DNA of 64,000 bases from Phycisphaerae bacterium (GTDB lineage: Bacteria > Planctomycetota > Phycisphaerae > UBA1845 > Fen-1342). Of this stretch, positions 31,155 through 39,485 are shown in pieces. Position 1 is the stretch's first letter. Each line of letters begins with the position of its first letter. Below the pieces are notes generated by a model. That model searched no databases and was not told the DNA's origin. It worked only from the letters and a program-made list of their open reading frames with translations. Made by a program: the position numbers and the translations under genes. The DNA lies in NCBI GenBank assembly GCA_028279405.1, contig JANQNU010000060.1:248001-312000 (forward strand), written 5' to 3'.

Positions 31155-33415
31155 GACAAGCGCCTCCAAGCGGCAGCATCAATTTTCGGGAATCGGATCT
31201 GGCACATGCCCGGGTTCTCGAGCTCTTCACGGGCGACGCCGTTCTTGTCGAGCGTCCCGGGGTAGACCTTCCCGTCGGGGCCGATGATTTCGTATTCTTC
31301 GTCGCTCCAGGGGCGACCGATCTCGTCGCGCATCTCGATCTCGATCCAGTGGGTCTTCTTTTCGGTCGGATCGTCGTCGTCGCCGCCGTTGTTCGGGACG
31401 GGATCGTCGTTGGGGTCGGTGTTGTCGCCGCTGTAGTGCACATCGCGACCCGGTTTGGTGGTGCGCGCGGCTTTCGCGTCCAGCGGTGTTTCGAAGAGCG
31501 TGTCGGCGACGTTCATCAGCGGTGTGCCGCCGCTGTTGAGTCCGATGTGCGTGGCGGAGATCCAGACGCCGGTCTGATCGATGGTGATGAAGTTGCCGCC
31601 GCAGCGCAGGGTGATGCCTTCGTCGGCCTCGACGATCGCTTTGCCGAAGCTCTTCAGGTGGTAGGTTTGGTCGACGAACTGAACGTGGGTCCCGATGTAC
31701 TCCTTCAGCAACTCCTGGACGACCGAGTAACGGTTCTGCTGGATCATTTCGTGATGATCGCCCCAGACCTCCGTATGTCTGTCGCGCTCCGTGAGTTCGA
31801 GCTGATCCCGCTTTACGTATCGGTGGTGGTCGCAGCCGACCGTGTGATAGGCGTTGCCCTTGGCGCGCGTGTGCAGCGAACGCTGGGCATGGATCAGCAA
31901 GTGCTCTTTGCCCTTGGCGTCCTCGAAGCGGATCTCGTTGGTACCCTTGCCGCCCTTCGAGCTGTTGGTCTTGATGCAGCTGCGGGTCTTCTCGTCCGGT
32001 AGCGGGTAGGGTGGCATATGGTCGTTGTTGTAGACCGAGCCCGTGACCAGCGGGCAATCCGGGTTCCCTTCGAGGAAATCGACCACGACTTCCTGGCCGA
32101 CGCGGGGCAGGAACATCATGCCGTAACCACCGCCGGCCATTCCGTGACTGACGCGGATCCAGCAGGAGCTGAACTCGTCGAACCGTCGTTCACGGTCCCA
32201 GTGGAATTGGACCTTCACGCGGCCATACTCGTCGGTGTAGATCTCCTCGTTCTTGGGACCGACGACGATCGCGGTCTGGCTGCCGCGCACGATCGGACGC
32301 GGCGTTACCTGCGGGAGACGGAACTGGACGTCCGCCGGCAGTACTTCGACTTCGACGCGGTAGTCGACCCGGCCGTCGAGGGCACCCTCTTCGGCCGCTT
32401 GCGGGCGGCTCGCCATGTGTCGGACGCGGGTCAGCAGATAGCCGCGGTTCAAACGTTCGGCGGGGTGGTCGGCTAACTGGAACGTATAGCCCGGCAACAA
32501 GGTGCGAACGTTGCCTGTGAGTTCCACCGAGCGACCGACGCACGCGATGGACTCGAGGCGTACTTGTGCCAGTCGGCCTCCGCGATGCTCGTCGACGAAG
32601 CGGCCGGGGTAATCGCTGTGCTCGAGTGCGGTAAACGTCTTGCCGGCGCGGGTGGTCTCGAGGTCCTTGCCCGGCGTACGAAAGTTGTAGTCGTCGAACG
32701 TGACCGCTCCGCTGGCGATCGAGCGGCGTTCGCGGAGTCCGTCAAACCGTTCGCGGCGTTCGGCGCTGAGCAGTCCGTTTGGATCTCGAAAGGAGAATGT
32801 GGCTTCACCGGGCAGCTCCGGATGGCCGTCGGGCAAGTCCGCCATCACCAGGCGGCACGCGTCGGGACCGTGTTCGAAGAAGAAATAGATGCCCTCTTCT
32901 TCCATCAGGCGACAGAGGAAGTCGGCGTCGGATTCGCAGTACTGGACGACGTAGTTGCGCGGCTGGTAGTCGCCGTAGAGTTCGAACTGATAGCGGTCGT
33001 CGGGAATCCCGGCCGTGTCGAAAACGCGTTCGATAATGCCCGGGACGCTCATGTCGGCACAGTTGTGCGCCTGAAAAATCCGCGACTGGACGCGTTGAGT
33101 GAGCAACCAGTGCTCGGGAACGATATCGACGGAATAGTAGGTGTGGCTGTGCCCGTTGCCGGTCCGCTCGAACTGCCCGACGATTCCATGCACATGGCGC
33201 GTTCCGTCGGCCCCGTGGATCTCGAGATCGGCAACCTTGCCGAGCATCATTGCCGGGTCCAGGTCCGGATTGGCGCTGCAGAGTCCGAGCCGGAAGCGGA
33301 AGAACTGACCCAGGGCCTCTTCCCCGTCGAGCAGCGAGACGGCCAGGTCATCGGCCGGTACGCCCTCGATTTGCAGCACGAAGTCTGCTTCCAATGCCCG
33401 ATGCTGTTGAATCAT
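31151..33415 (-). CDS. vgrG: VgrG-type spike protein (type VI secretion)
   Basis: A 754-residue protein; start chosen at MIQQHRALEAD with GAGGAG upstream (an in-frame start 129 bases earlier is not protein-like). The N-terminal two thirds is the Gp27/Gp5-like core: RNYVVQYCESDADFLCRLME, GIYFFFEH, DEYGRVKVQFHWDRE, SCWIRVSHGMAGGGYGM and PRVGQEVVVDFLEGNPDCPL are diagnostic blocks. A beta-helical region with ITIDQTGVWISA follows. The last ~65 residues form an extra beta domain (WIEIEMRDEIGRPWSDEEYE) related to one in the next gene. VgrG trimers form the spike of contractile injection machines. No tss sheath, baseplate or ATPase genes lie in the window, so the core apparatus must be elsewhere. First gene of a four-gene cassette. 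Confidence 0.93.
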   Translation of the reverse strand: MIQQHRALEADFVLQIEGVPADDLAVSLLDGEEALGQFFRFRLGLCSANPDLDPAMMLGKVADLEIHGADGTRHVHGIVGQFERTGNGHSHTYYSVDIVPEHWLLTQRVQSRIFQAHNCADMSVPGIIERVFDTAGIPDDRYQFELYGDYQPRNYVVQYCESDADFLCRLMEEEGIYFFFEHGPDACRLVMADLPDGHPELPGEATFSFRDPNGLLSAERRERFDGLRERRSIASGAVTFDDYNFRTPGKDLETTRAGKTFTALEHSDYPGRFVDEHRGGRLAQVRLESIACVGRSVELTGNVRTLLPGYTFQLADHPAERLNRGYLLTRVRHMASRPQAAEEGALDGRVDYRVEVEVLPADVQFRLPQVTPRPIVRGSQTAIVVGPKNEEIYTDEYGRVKVQFHWDRERRFDEFSSCWIRVSHGMAGGGYGMMFLPRVGQEVVVDFLEGNPDCPLVTGSVYNNDHMPPYPLPDEKTRSCIKTNSSKGGKGTNEIRFEDAKGKEHLLIHAQRSLHTRAKGNAYHTVGCDHHRYVKRDQLELTERDRHTEVWGDHHEMIQQNRYSVVQELLKEYIGTHVQFVDQTYHLKSFGKAIVEADEGITLRCGGNFITIDQTGVWISATHIGLNSGGTPLMNVADTLFETPLDAKAARTTKPGRDVHYSGDNTDPNDDPVPNNGGDDDDPTEKKTHWIEIEMRDEIGRPWSDEEYEIIGPDGKVYPGTLDKNGVAREELENPGMCQIRFPKIDAAAWRRLS

Positions 33416-33428
33416 GAACCACTCTCCT

Positions 33429-33474
33429 CTTGGCGGATCGGCGGGAGCCCCGGTTGGGTCCGATCCGCGCCAAG
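33429..33474 (-). promoter_or_regulatory. Stem-loop directly before the vgrG ribosome-binding site
   Basis: On the minus strand a 13-bp stem (arm CTTGGCGGATCGG against CCGATCCGCGCCAAG, two-base bulge, 18-base loop) ends exactly where the AGGAGAG ribosome-binding sequence of vgrG begins. There is no T-run, so it may control vgrG translation or mark a processing site rather than terminate the kinase transcript. Confidence 0.4.
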
Positions 33475-33567
33475 GGGACGAGCGGCGAAATCGTCGATTA
33501 CTCACGCGACCGGACGAAAAAGCACCGTTTCGGAGCCGGATCATCGGAATCGGCCGTTTTCGTTTCG

Positions 33568-34995
33568 TCAGGAGCCGTTTTGGGTAGCGCGTGGCAGCCG
33601 AATCTCGACGGCCAGGCCGCCGGTGGGGTGGTTGGTGGCACGAATCTGTCCGCCGTGCATGTGGATGGCGCGAGCCGCGATTGCGAGACCCAAGCCGACC
33701 CCGCCGATCCCGCGTTCTCTGGCACCGTCCACGCGGTAGAAGGGGCGGAAGATCTCCGCCAACTCGGGCTCCGGGACGCCAGGACCGCGATCGTGCACCC
33801 GAACGATCGCCTGGGCAGCGACGGCCTCCAGTCTGACCTCCACGATGGTTTCATCCGCGGTGTGCGACAGCGCGTTGCGGACGACGTTTTCGATCGCCCG
33901 GCGAACCAGCTCGGGAATGCCGACGATGCGGCATGGGGCTCCTTCGACCAGTTGCACGGATCGCGTGCCGTTGCAGGCCTCGAACGCGGCGTTGTCGATG
34001 ATCTCACGAATGAGTGCAGCGAGATCGATTTGCGATCGTTGTGGTCCGTCCGTTTCGCTTTCAAGACGGGTCAGTGTCAGTAGCTCGCGGATGAGTTCCT
34101 CGAGTCGCTCAGCTTCCCGTTCGGCGCGGTTCAGCGCTCTCGCGGCGTCCGGGCCGGCGTCGCGTCGAATGAGTTCGAGCGCGACCCGCTGGCGGGCCAA
34201 CGGTGATCGCAGTTCGTGAGAGATGTCCTGTAACAGACGGCGTTGCGATGCCAGGAGCGTTGCGATCCGCTCTGCCATGTGGTCGAAGTCGCGCGCCAGT
34301 TGTCCGATTTCGTCGCGCCGTGTCCCGATCGTCGGCGCGACGCGCTGGTCGAGCTGGCCCTGGGCGAATCGCCGCAGTGCGGTCCGTAGCTTGAGGACCG
34401 GGTTTGTGATGTAGCGGGCGAGCAGGTAGCACACGAGCCCGAGGCTCAGCGTGATCGCTCCCAGCCGGAGCACCGCCATCCATGCCAACGTTGAGGGCGG
34501 CGGAATCGGGGCCGTGGGGGACTCGGCGACCAGAATAAACGGCGTCCCGTCGGCCGTTCGCAGCCGAGCTGCGAGCGTCACCGTCGCACCCGTCGCGCGC
34601 TGAACGTCATCCGTACCGAGGGCTTGCGCGACGAGTCGACGACTCGTGGGTGACAGTTCATCGTCGTGCCGATCCGTTTCGTCGGCGCGGAACAGGCGTG
34701 TCTGCAGGTCCCAGGTCGTCGCGAGGCGTTTTGTGGCGTTCCTGGCTTCGATCGGCCCGTTCTCGCGCAGCAGCGTCTTTACCGTTTGGACGTGCATATC
34801 GAGCAGCCCCGTCATTCGCGCACGCCAGGCGCTTCGCATGCCCGCAGGGTTCCAGCGTCGGTCGCCCTCGCGCCCCGCCAGACCGTGGGGGATGGGCACG
34901 GGCATCAGCCAGATCGCGATCGCGATGCCGCCGGCGAACGTGAGAAGCACGGTCGTGAGTACGGAAAGGAAGATCTTGAGAAACAGTTGGCGCAT
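33568..34995 (-). CDS. Sensor histidine kinase, CpxA-like
   Basis: A 475-residue inner-membrane kinase; start MRQLFLKIF chosen because a membrane helix follows directly and upstream codons are not protein-like. TM1 lies at about 8-30, a periplasmic sensor of about 140 residues follows, TM2 (LRLGAITLSLGLVCYLL) is near residue 185, then HAMP. The H-box is LLQDISHELRSPLAR, the N-box NVVRNALSHT, the G1 box DRGPGVPEPE and the G2 box GGVGLGLAIA. All catalytic boxes are intact. The layout, the OmpR-type partner 49 bases upstream and a CpxP-like protein gene across the intergenic region match the envelope-stress kinase CpxA. Its direct downstream neighbour is vgrG. Confidence 0.93.
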   Translation of the reverse strand: MRQLFLKIFLSVLTTVLLTFAGGIAIAIWLMPVPIPHGLAGREGDRRWNPAGMRSAWRARMTGLLDMHVQTVKTLLRENGPIEARNATKRLATTWDLQTRLFRADETDRHDDELSPTSRRLVAQALGTDDVQRATGATVTLAARLRTADGTPFILVAESPTAPIPPPSTLAWMAVLRLGAITLSLGLVCYLLARYITNPVLKLRTALRRFAQGQLDQRVAPTIGTRRDEIGQLARDFDHMAERIATLLASQRRLLQDISHELRSPLARQRVALELIRRDAGPDAARALNRAEREAERLEELIRELLTLTRLESETDGPQRSQIDLAALIREIIDNAAFEACNGTRSVQLVEGAPCRIVGIPELVRRAIENVVRNALSHTADETIVEVRLEAVAAQAIVRVHDRGPGVPEPELAEIFRPFYRVDGARERGIGGVGLGLAIAARAIHMHGGQIRATNHPTGGLAVEIRLPRATQNGS

Positions 34996-35044
34996 GGTGG
35001 TTCCGCATTCCTCACGGCGGGACTGGCAGCGTTGTGCGGCGGGG

Positions 35045-35767
35045 TTACGGATCGGTGGCTGCGCGGTCATCCGGGGTGCACGTGTAGATGTAGCCGACGC
35101 CGCGGACGGCCTTGATCCGTTCATTCCCGCCGTGCAGATGCCCGAGCTTCTTGCGTAGATGGCTAACGTGCATGTCGATGCTGCGATCGAGCGGGATGGG
35201 ATCGCGATCCAGAACCGTCCGGAAAAGCTTCCGACGGTCGACAACCGCCCCCGCCGACCGCAAGAGGGTCTCCAGCAGATCGAACTCGGCCCCGGTCAAC
35301 TGCACCAGTCGACCCCGACACCGGACCTGGCGTGCTGCGAGGTCGAGTTCCACGTCGCCGACAACCATCCGATCGCGACCACGCGTATCCAGTTCACGCC
35401 CTGATGCACGGCGAATGATTGCACGGATTCGCGCCGCCAGTTCGCGCGGGTTGAACGGCTTCGGCAGATAATCATCGGCCCCCAACTCGAGACCGACGAT
35501 GCGGTCAATGTCTTCGCCGCGCGCCGTGAGCATCAGCACCGGCGTCATGGATCGCTCACGGATTCGCCGTAACACCTCGAACCCATCCATCCGCGGGAGC
35601 ATGACGTCGAGAACAATCAACTGATGCGCGCCCGAGAGGGCGCGCTCCACACCCGTTGATCCTTCATGGACCGTCTCGACCGAAAACGCCTGCGAACCGA
35701 GATACTCTTTCACGAGCTCGCACAGCTCGAGATCGTCGTCGATGATCAATAGTTGGTCTGCGCACAT
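35045..35767 (-). CDS. OmpR/PhoB-family response regulator, CpxR-like
   Basis: A 240-residue two-component regulator starting MCADQLLIIDDD. The receiver domain has the acidic pocket (IDDD), the phospho-acceptor Asp in LIVLDVMLPRMDG, Thr in MLTARG and Lys in LPKPF. The C-terminal winged helix (about 140-235) contains LTGAEFDLLETLL and HVSHLRKKLG ... IKAVRGVGYIYT. It probably binds the GTAAA-N5-GTAAA element 91 bases upstream of its own start, giving autoregulation, and a related site before the divergent LTxxQ lipoprotein gene. It forms an operon with the histidine kinase. Confidence 0.95.
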   Translation of the reverse strand: MCADQLLIIDDDLELCELVKEYLGSQAFSVETVHEGSTGVERALSGAHQLIVLDVMLPRMDGFEVLRRIRERSMTPVLMLTARGEDIDRIVGLELGADDYLPKPFNPRELAARIRAIIRRASGRELDTRGRDRMVVGDVELDLAARQVRCRGRLVQLTGAEFDLLETLLRSAGAVVDRRKLFRTVLDRDPIPLDRSIDMHVSHLRKKLGHLHGGNERIKAVRGVGYIYTCTPDDRAATDP

Positions 35768-35857
35768 CACCACGGCCTCCAGCGCCCCAACCCACCATTC
35801 AGTATAGCCATCCGATCCGCAACAGGTTGCGGTTGCGCGTGCCATGTGCAGGCGATG

Positions 35858-35872
35858 GTAAAGAAAGGTAAA
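35858..35872 (+). promoter_or_regulatory. CpxR-type box, exact GTAAA-N5-GTAAA
   Basis: GTAAAGAAAGGTAAA. All ten conserved positions of the Escherichia coli CpxR consensus are matched with the exact 5-base spacing. It lies 91 bases before the response-regulator start. Confidence 0.65.
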
Positions 35873-36047
35873 GATCCGAGCGCGGTCGACTGACGGTTCT
35901 TGACCACACGGCGACGAAGTGATGATCGTTGCGTGCCGATAAAACTCGTGGGGCGTACGCGATGCGGTGCGCGTCGCGAGGTCGGACCCGTGCGCGCTGT
36001 TGCCCGGTGGGTTGCGATATGTCGTTGATCGTTCGGCGGAGCGCAGC

Positions 36048-36062
36048 GTTACGATTCTTTAC
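36048..36062 (-). promoter_or_regulatory. Second CpxR-type box, near match
   Basis: Minus strand: GTAAAGAATCGTAAC, nine of ten consensus positions with exact spacing. It lies about 126 bases before the LTxxQ lipoprotein start. Confidence 0.5.
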
Positions 36063-36187
36063 CATGTCGACAGCAACCGACGCCTGGGGACTGCGAACAA
36101 TGGTAGGCGAACCGCGTACGTCGGTGCAGCGCGATGAAACGCCGAGCGTACGTGAGGAATCGGTCGTACCTGTTGAAGGAGAAGAAC

Positions 36188-37123
36188 ATGCGGAGTCGAA
36201 CGATGTGGAGCCGAAGAAGAACGCGTGGCGCGACACTGGTTGGCGTTGTTGTCATGGGCACGCTGGTTGGCGGTTGCGGAACGTCGCTGTTGTCTGACGA
36301 ATCGAATGGCTTGCTGGATGTCCTGGCAAACCTCGGTATCAGCGATGACCAGACCATAGCGGAAGCGCTCAATCAGTTTACGGTAGGCGACCTCGCCGCC
36401 GGCTTCGTCGGTTTTGCCGACGAGGCAGCCCTGGGACTGGGCCGCGGAATCGGTCCGGGCCTGACCGACGAGCAACTCGGAGAGATCGAGACGTTGCAGT
36501 CGCAGCTCGATGCGGGCGAGATCGACGCAGCGTCTTTTGGTGGTGCGGTCCGTGAAATCATCGGTGATCGCGGCGTCGGGGTGCCATTCGCGGGCTTCGG
36601 CTTCTTCGGTGCACCGTTCGGGCATCGGATGGATGGCGGTGCGACCCATGCGCTGGGCTTGACGGATGAACAGCGGACGGCGGCCGAGGAAATCTTCCAG
36701 CGGACGCATGATGAGATCCGCGCGCTGCGGAGCGCAGCGCACGACGATATCCGCACGCTGCTTACCGGCGAACAACGTGCGATCCTTGACGAACTGTTCC
36801 CCGGTTACGGCCCGGACGCAGCGGCGGAGTCGGCGGACGGCGAGACCAGCAACCTCACGGCGCTGCCGTTTCGGGGTGGTTCACCGGGTCGCGGGTTTGG
36901 AAGGTTCGCTCCGGGCCGTCGCGGCGCCGATCAGGTAGCAGATGAGTTGCAACTCACGGAAGCGCAGCAGATTGCGATCGACGAGATCCGGACGGCGCTC
37001 CGCGACGCGGTTCGCGCTCGTCACGAGCAGGCGCGCGACGAGTTCGTTGCGCTGTTGACCGACGAGCAACGAGCGCAACTGGGTTGGGGCGTCGACGAAG
37101 CGACGGGAGAAGCGGGCAACTGA
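36188..37123 (+). CDS. Periplasmic lipoprotein with LTxxQ motifs, CpxP/Spy-like
   Basis: A 311-residue lipoprotein; the ATG follows GAAGGAG by six bases. The signal ends at a lipobox LVGGC (Cys30). It contains five LTxxQ-type motifs (LTDEQ three times, LTGEQ, LTEAQ), each opening an amphipathic helix, for example LTDEQRTAAEEIFQRTHDEI. This motif defines the CpxP/Spy family of periplasmic chaperones and stress sensors; Escherichia coli CpxP has two. A Gly-rich stretch (GRGFGRFAPGRRG) separates two helical halves. Divergent from the CpxR/CpxA-like genes, it is the expected position of the feedback inhibitor CpxP. Differences are lipid anchoring, greater length and duplicated helical units. Confidence 0.72.
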   Translation: MRSRTMWSRRRTRGATLVGVVVMGTLVGGCGTSLLSDESNGLLDVLANLGISDDQTIAEALNQFTVGDLAAGFVGFADEAALGLGRGIGPGLTDEQLGEIETLQSQLDAGEIDAASFGGAVREIIGDRGVGVPFAGFGFFGAPFGHRMDGGATHALGLTDEQRTAAEEIFQRTHDEIRALRSAAHDDIRTLLTGEQRAILDELFPGYGPDAAAESADGETSNLTALPFRGGSPGRGFGRFAPGRRGADQVADELQLTEAQQIAIDEIRTALRDAVRARHEQARDEFVALLTDEQRAQLGWGVDEATGEAGN

Positions 37124-37152
37124 CATGTGATGCAGCATTTTGGAGAGCGGTA

Positions 37153-37314
37153 ATGAGATCCAGAAAGTGGATGATGATCGTTGTATCGGGCGGCTTGCTA
37201 CTCCAGACGGGGTCCTGTGTGACCGATCTGACGACCTACGCGGTCGATCTCTTTGTGCAGTCCCTCCCCGAACTCCTTGATGCCTGGCTCGGAACTGGCA
37301 CCGAGACGGTCTGA
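37153..37314 (+). CDS. Small lipoprotein
   Basis: A 53-residue open frame preceded by GGAGAG. A lipoprotein signal (MMIVVSGGLLLQTGSC, Cys at about 22) is followed by about 30 residues predicted to be an amphipathic helix (LTTYAVDLFVQSLPELLDAW). It lies 29 bases after the LTxxQ lipoprotein gene in the same direction and is probably cotranscribed. Function unknown. Short secreted lipoproteins with a hydrophobic helix sometimes act as envelope-stress outputs; here that is only a suggestion. Confidence 0.6.
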   Translation: MRSRKWMMIVVSGGLLLQTGSCVTDLTTYAVDLFVQSLPELLDAWLGTGTETV

Positions 37315-37363
37315 GTCGGGTCGGCCGTAGCCGAGCGGCTACGATTGGATCGCGATCCGGAAC

Positions 37364-37387
37364 GGGGAGCGCACCGCGCCCCCCTTT
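37364..37387 (+). terminator. Candidate intrinsic terminator
   Basis: A 9-bp stem with one mismatch (GGGGAGCGC against GCGCCCCCC, loop ACC) followed by TTT, 50 bases after the small lipoprotein. A second hairpin (CGTAGCC/GGCTACG) lies just before it at 37326-37343. Confidence 0.4.
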
Positions 37388-37598
37388 CCGGTGGTGCGAC
37401 GACATCACTTCCAAGCTTGTCGCCGGGGCTGCCGAGTGCGGGCGTTCGTCACTGGCCCGGCGCGTCAAAATCACCGCGGAACCGTAGAATATTCTGATCC
37501 GTACCGGGAATCCCCCAGGAATCGGCTTGTGGCGCTGCCTGTCGCGGCGCTGGGGACGCGCAACGCCGCGGTTCGCCACCGGTTCTTGGAGAGAGAGC

Positions 37599-39485
37599 AT
37601 GAGACGGTACCGATTCGCTTGGCCGGGCCTTCTATTGGCTCTGATGATGATCGGGTGTGTCACGCCGCGCGTTCACGCGAAATCGGAGCGCGCCGCGGAC
37701 TATCTTCCGGACGGCCTGGCGCTGGCCGTGAGCGTGCGCTCGGGGGACCGCCAGATCGAGGCGCTGCGCGCTACCCTCGCGGCCCGGGACTTCTTTGGTT
37801 CCGCGGCGATCCAAGCGTTATTGGAGAACCCGGACTTGATCCAGGCGCGCGTCGGTTTGACCGGTATCGCGGCGATTTCCGGTATGGATTTGTGGGAGGC
37901 GAGCGGAGTCGTGCTTGGGCGCGACTTGATGGCGGGTGTTCGGCCGGGCAAGGACGGGAAACCCGAGGTGCTGTTGGTCACTGTCGCACGGCATCCGGAG
38001 GGGTTGGATCGGATTCTGGGGTCGATTCACGGGCTGGTCGGGCTGAGTCGCGACGATTCGCCGGCGGCGCAGCGCACGTGGACGGTCGACGGCGTGCGCG
38101 TTCATTCGGCGGCGCCGCAAGTGATGCATTGCCGTGTTGACGACGCGCTGCTCGTTTCCAACAGTCGCGACCTGTTGAAGGCGGCGATCGCCGCCCGAGA
38201 TGCGGGGCCGCTGATCAATCGATCGAAGGCGTATCGCGAAGCACTGGAGAGTGTGCCGTTGGACGCGCCGGTGTGGGCGTATGCGGACGTTGCGACGATT
38301 CGTCGGCGCATCGGCGCTCTACCGGAACGTCTGCCGAATCCAGCTGCTGGATTCGTCGCCGGTGGGGCGTGGCATGCGATCCGGCACGCCGACGCGGCGG
38401 TCGCGTGGTTGGAAGCTGACGGGGCTGACTTGGCGCTCAAGGTTCGCGTCGCATCGAAGGCGCCGTTGCCGGGTTCACATCGTGGATTCATCGTCAAGGA
38501 GGTTGCGCCGGCAAAGTGGTCGGCTGAAGCGTTGCCACGGTTTCTGGCCGAGGTGTCCGTTGCGCGCGGATGGGCCGACTTGTTCGCCGACCGCGAGGCG
38601 CTGCTGACCCTTCCCGCGTCGTCGGACGTCGTCAATTTCAACAGCGTGTTGACGACGTTGCTTGGGCAGGTGGATTTCATGGACGAGATTCTGCCGGTCG
38701 TGAACGGTCCGGTGCGATTGGTCGCCACGCGGCGCACCTTTGCCGGCAGCGATTTCGTCCCGAGCCCGAAGCTACCCGCGTTCGCGCTGATCACGCCGCT
38801 GAGCGGTAGGACGGAGACCAATTTTGCTCGTCGACTGCAGTCCGGTACGTTGACGGCGTTCTCGCTGCTGAGCGCCGATGCGGCGCAGAAGAAGGAAGCA
38901 GGCTTTTTCGTTGATACGGATCGCTATCGCGGGCACAAGATCTACTACACCGAGTTTAACACGCCGTCGAGCGGCGGCATGCGAATGGACGCGCCGGCGC
39001 GCACGTCGACGGACGCCGCCGACGGAGCGGGTCCGGACGCCGACGGCTCCGAGACGACGGTAGCCGGCGTACGCTACAACTTCGCACCCGCGGCCGCGCT
39101 GGTCGATGATCAGTATGTCGTGGCGACGTCGCGGCAGATGCTGCGCGATGTCATCGATGCGATCGCCGCTTCGGCCGGGGCCGGGATTGCCGATCTGCCG
39201 CGCGGCGCAGACCGGCTGCGCATCAACGTCGTCGAAGTGGTCGAAACGTTGCTGCAAAACCGGCAGGAGCTGGTTGTGAACAGTATGCTCGAAAAGGACC
39301 ACTCGAAACGAGATGCCGAGCGCGAGGTCGATGCCTTGCTCGGGGCGTTGCGGTTTCTGGATTTCGTCGAGTTGACGTCCTGGCTCGATGAACACGGCGC
39401 GCGGGCGGATCTGCGGGTAAGGCTACGGTCCGTGCGGGATGCGCGCACGGGAACGACGAGTACCGGCAGGACGGGTGATGACTGA
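37599..39485 (+). CDS. Exported protein of unknown function
   Basis: A 628-residue protein; the ATG follows GGAGAGAG. The signal sequence (WPGLLLALMMIGC) could be cleaved as a lipoprotein at Cys or after VHA. The mature part has repeated alpha/beta units such as YLPDGLALAVSVRSG, VDDALLVSNSRDLLKAAI and VDDQYVVATSRQMLRDVI. This is the pattern of DUF3352-like planctomycete proteins that alternate a threshold-type beta strand with a helix. No catalytic motif was seen. Its end overlaps the start of the DUF1800 gene by eight bases, so the two are cotranscribed with DUF1501 downstream. Confidence 0.7.
   Translation: MRRYRFAWPGLLLALMMIGCVTPRVHAKSERAADYLPDGLALAVSVRSGDRQIEALRATLAARDFFGSAAIQALLENPDLIQARVGLTGIAAISGMDLWEASGVVLGRDLMAGVRPGKDGKPEVLLVTVARHPEGLDRILGSIHGLVGLSRDDSPAAQRTWTVDGVRVHSAAPQVMHCRVDDALLVSNSRDLLKAAIAARDAGPLINRSKAYREALESVPLDAPVWAYADVATIRRRIGALPERLPNPAAGFVAGGAWHAIRHADAAVAWLEADGADLALKVRVASKAPLPGSHRGFIVKEVAPAKWSAEALPRFLAEVSVARGWADLFADREALLTLPASSDVVNFNSVLTTLLGQVDFMDEILPVVNGPVRLVATRRTFAGSDFVPSPKLPAFALITPLSGRTETNFARRLQSGTLTAFSLLSADAAQKKEAGFFVDTDRYRGHKIYYTEFNTPSSGGMRMDAPARTSTDAADGAGPDADGSETTVAGVRYNFAPAAALVDDQYVVATSRQMLRDVIDAIAASAGAGIADLPRGADRLRINVVEVVETLLQNRQELVVNSMLEKDHSKRDAEREVDALLGALRFLDFVELTSWLDEHGARADLRVRLRSVRDARTGTTSTGRTGDD

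Larger units (their letters stand above)
35768..36187. other. Divergent control region between the CpxR-like and CpxP-like genes
   Basis: 420 bases with no gene. The two CpxR-type sites listed separately lie here, one near each divergent gene. No clear sigma-70 promoter pair was read with confidence. Confidence 0.6.

Noticed and set aside
30256-31443. 395-codon Thr/Arg-rich minus-strand frame across the vgrG/LysM boundary
   Set aside because: Overlaps two well-supported genes in another frame and contains no recognisable domain.
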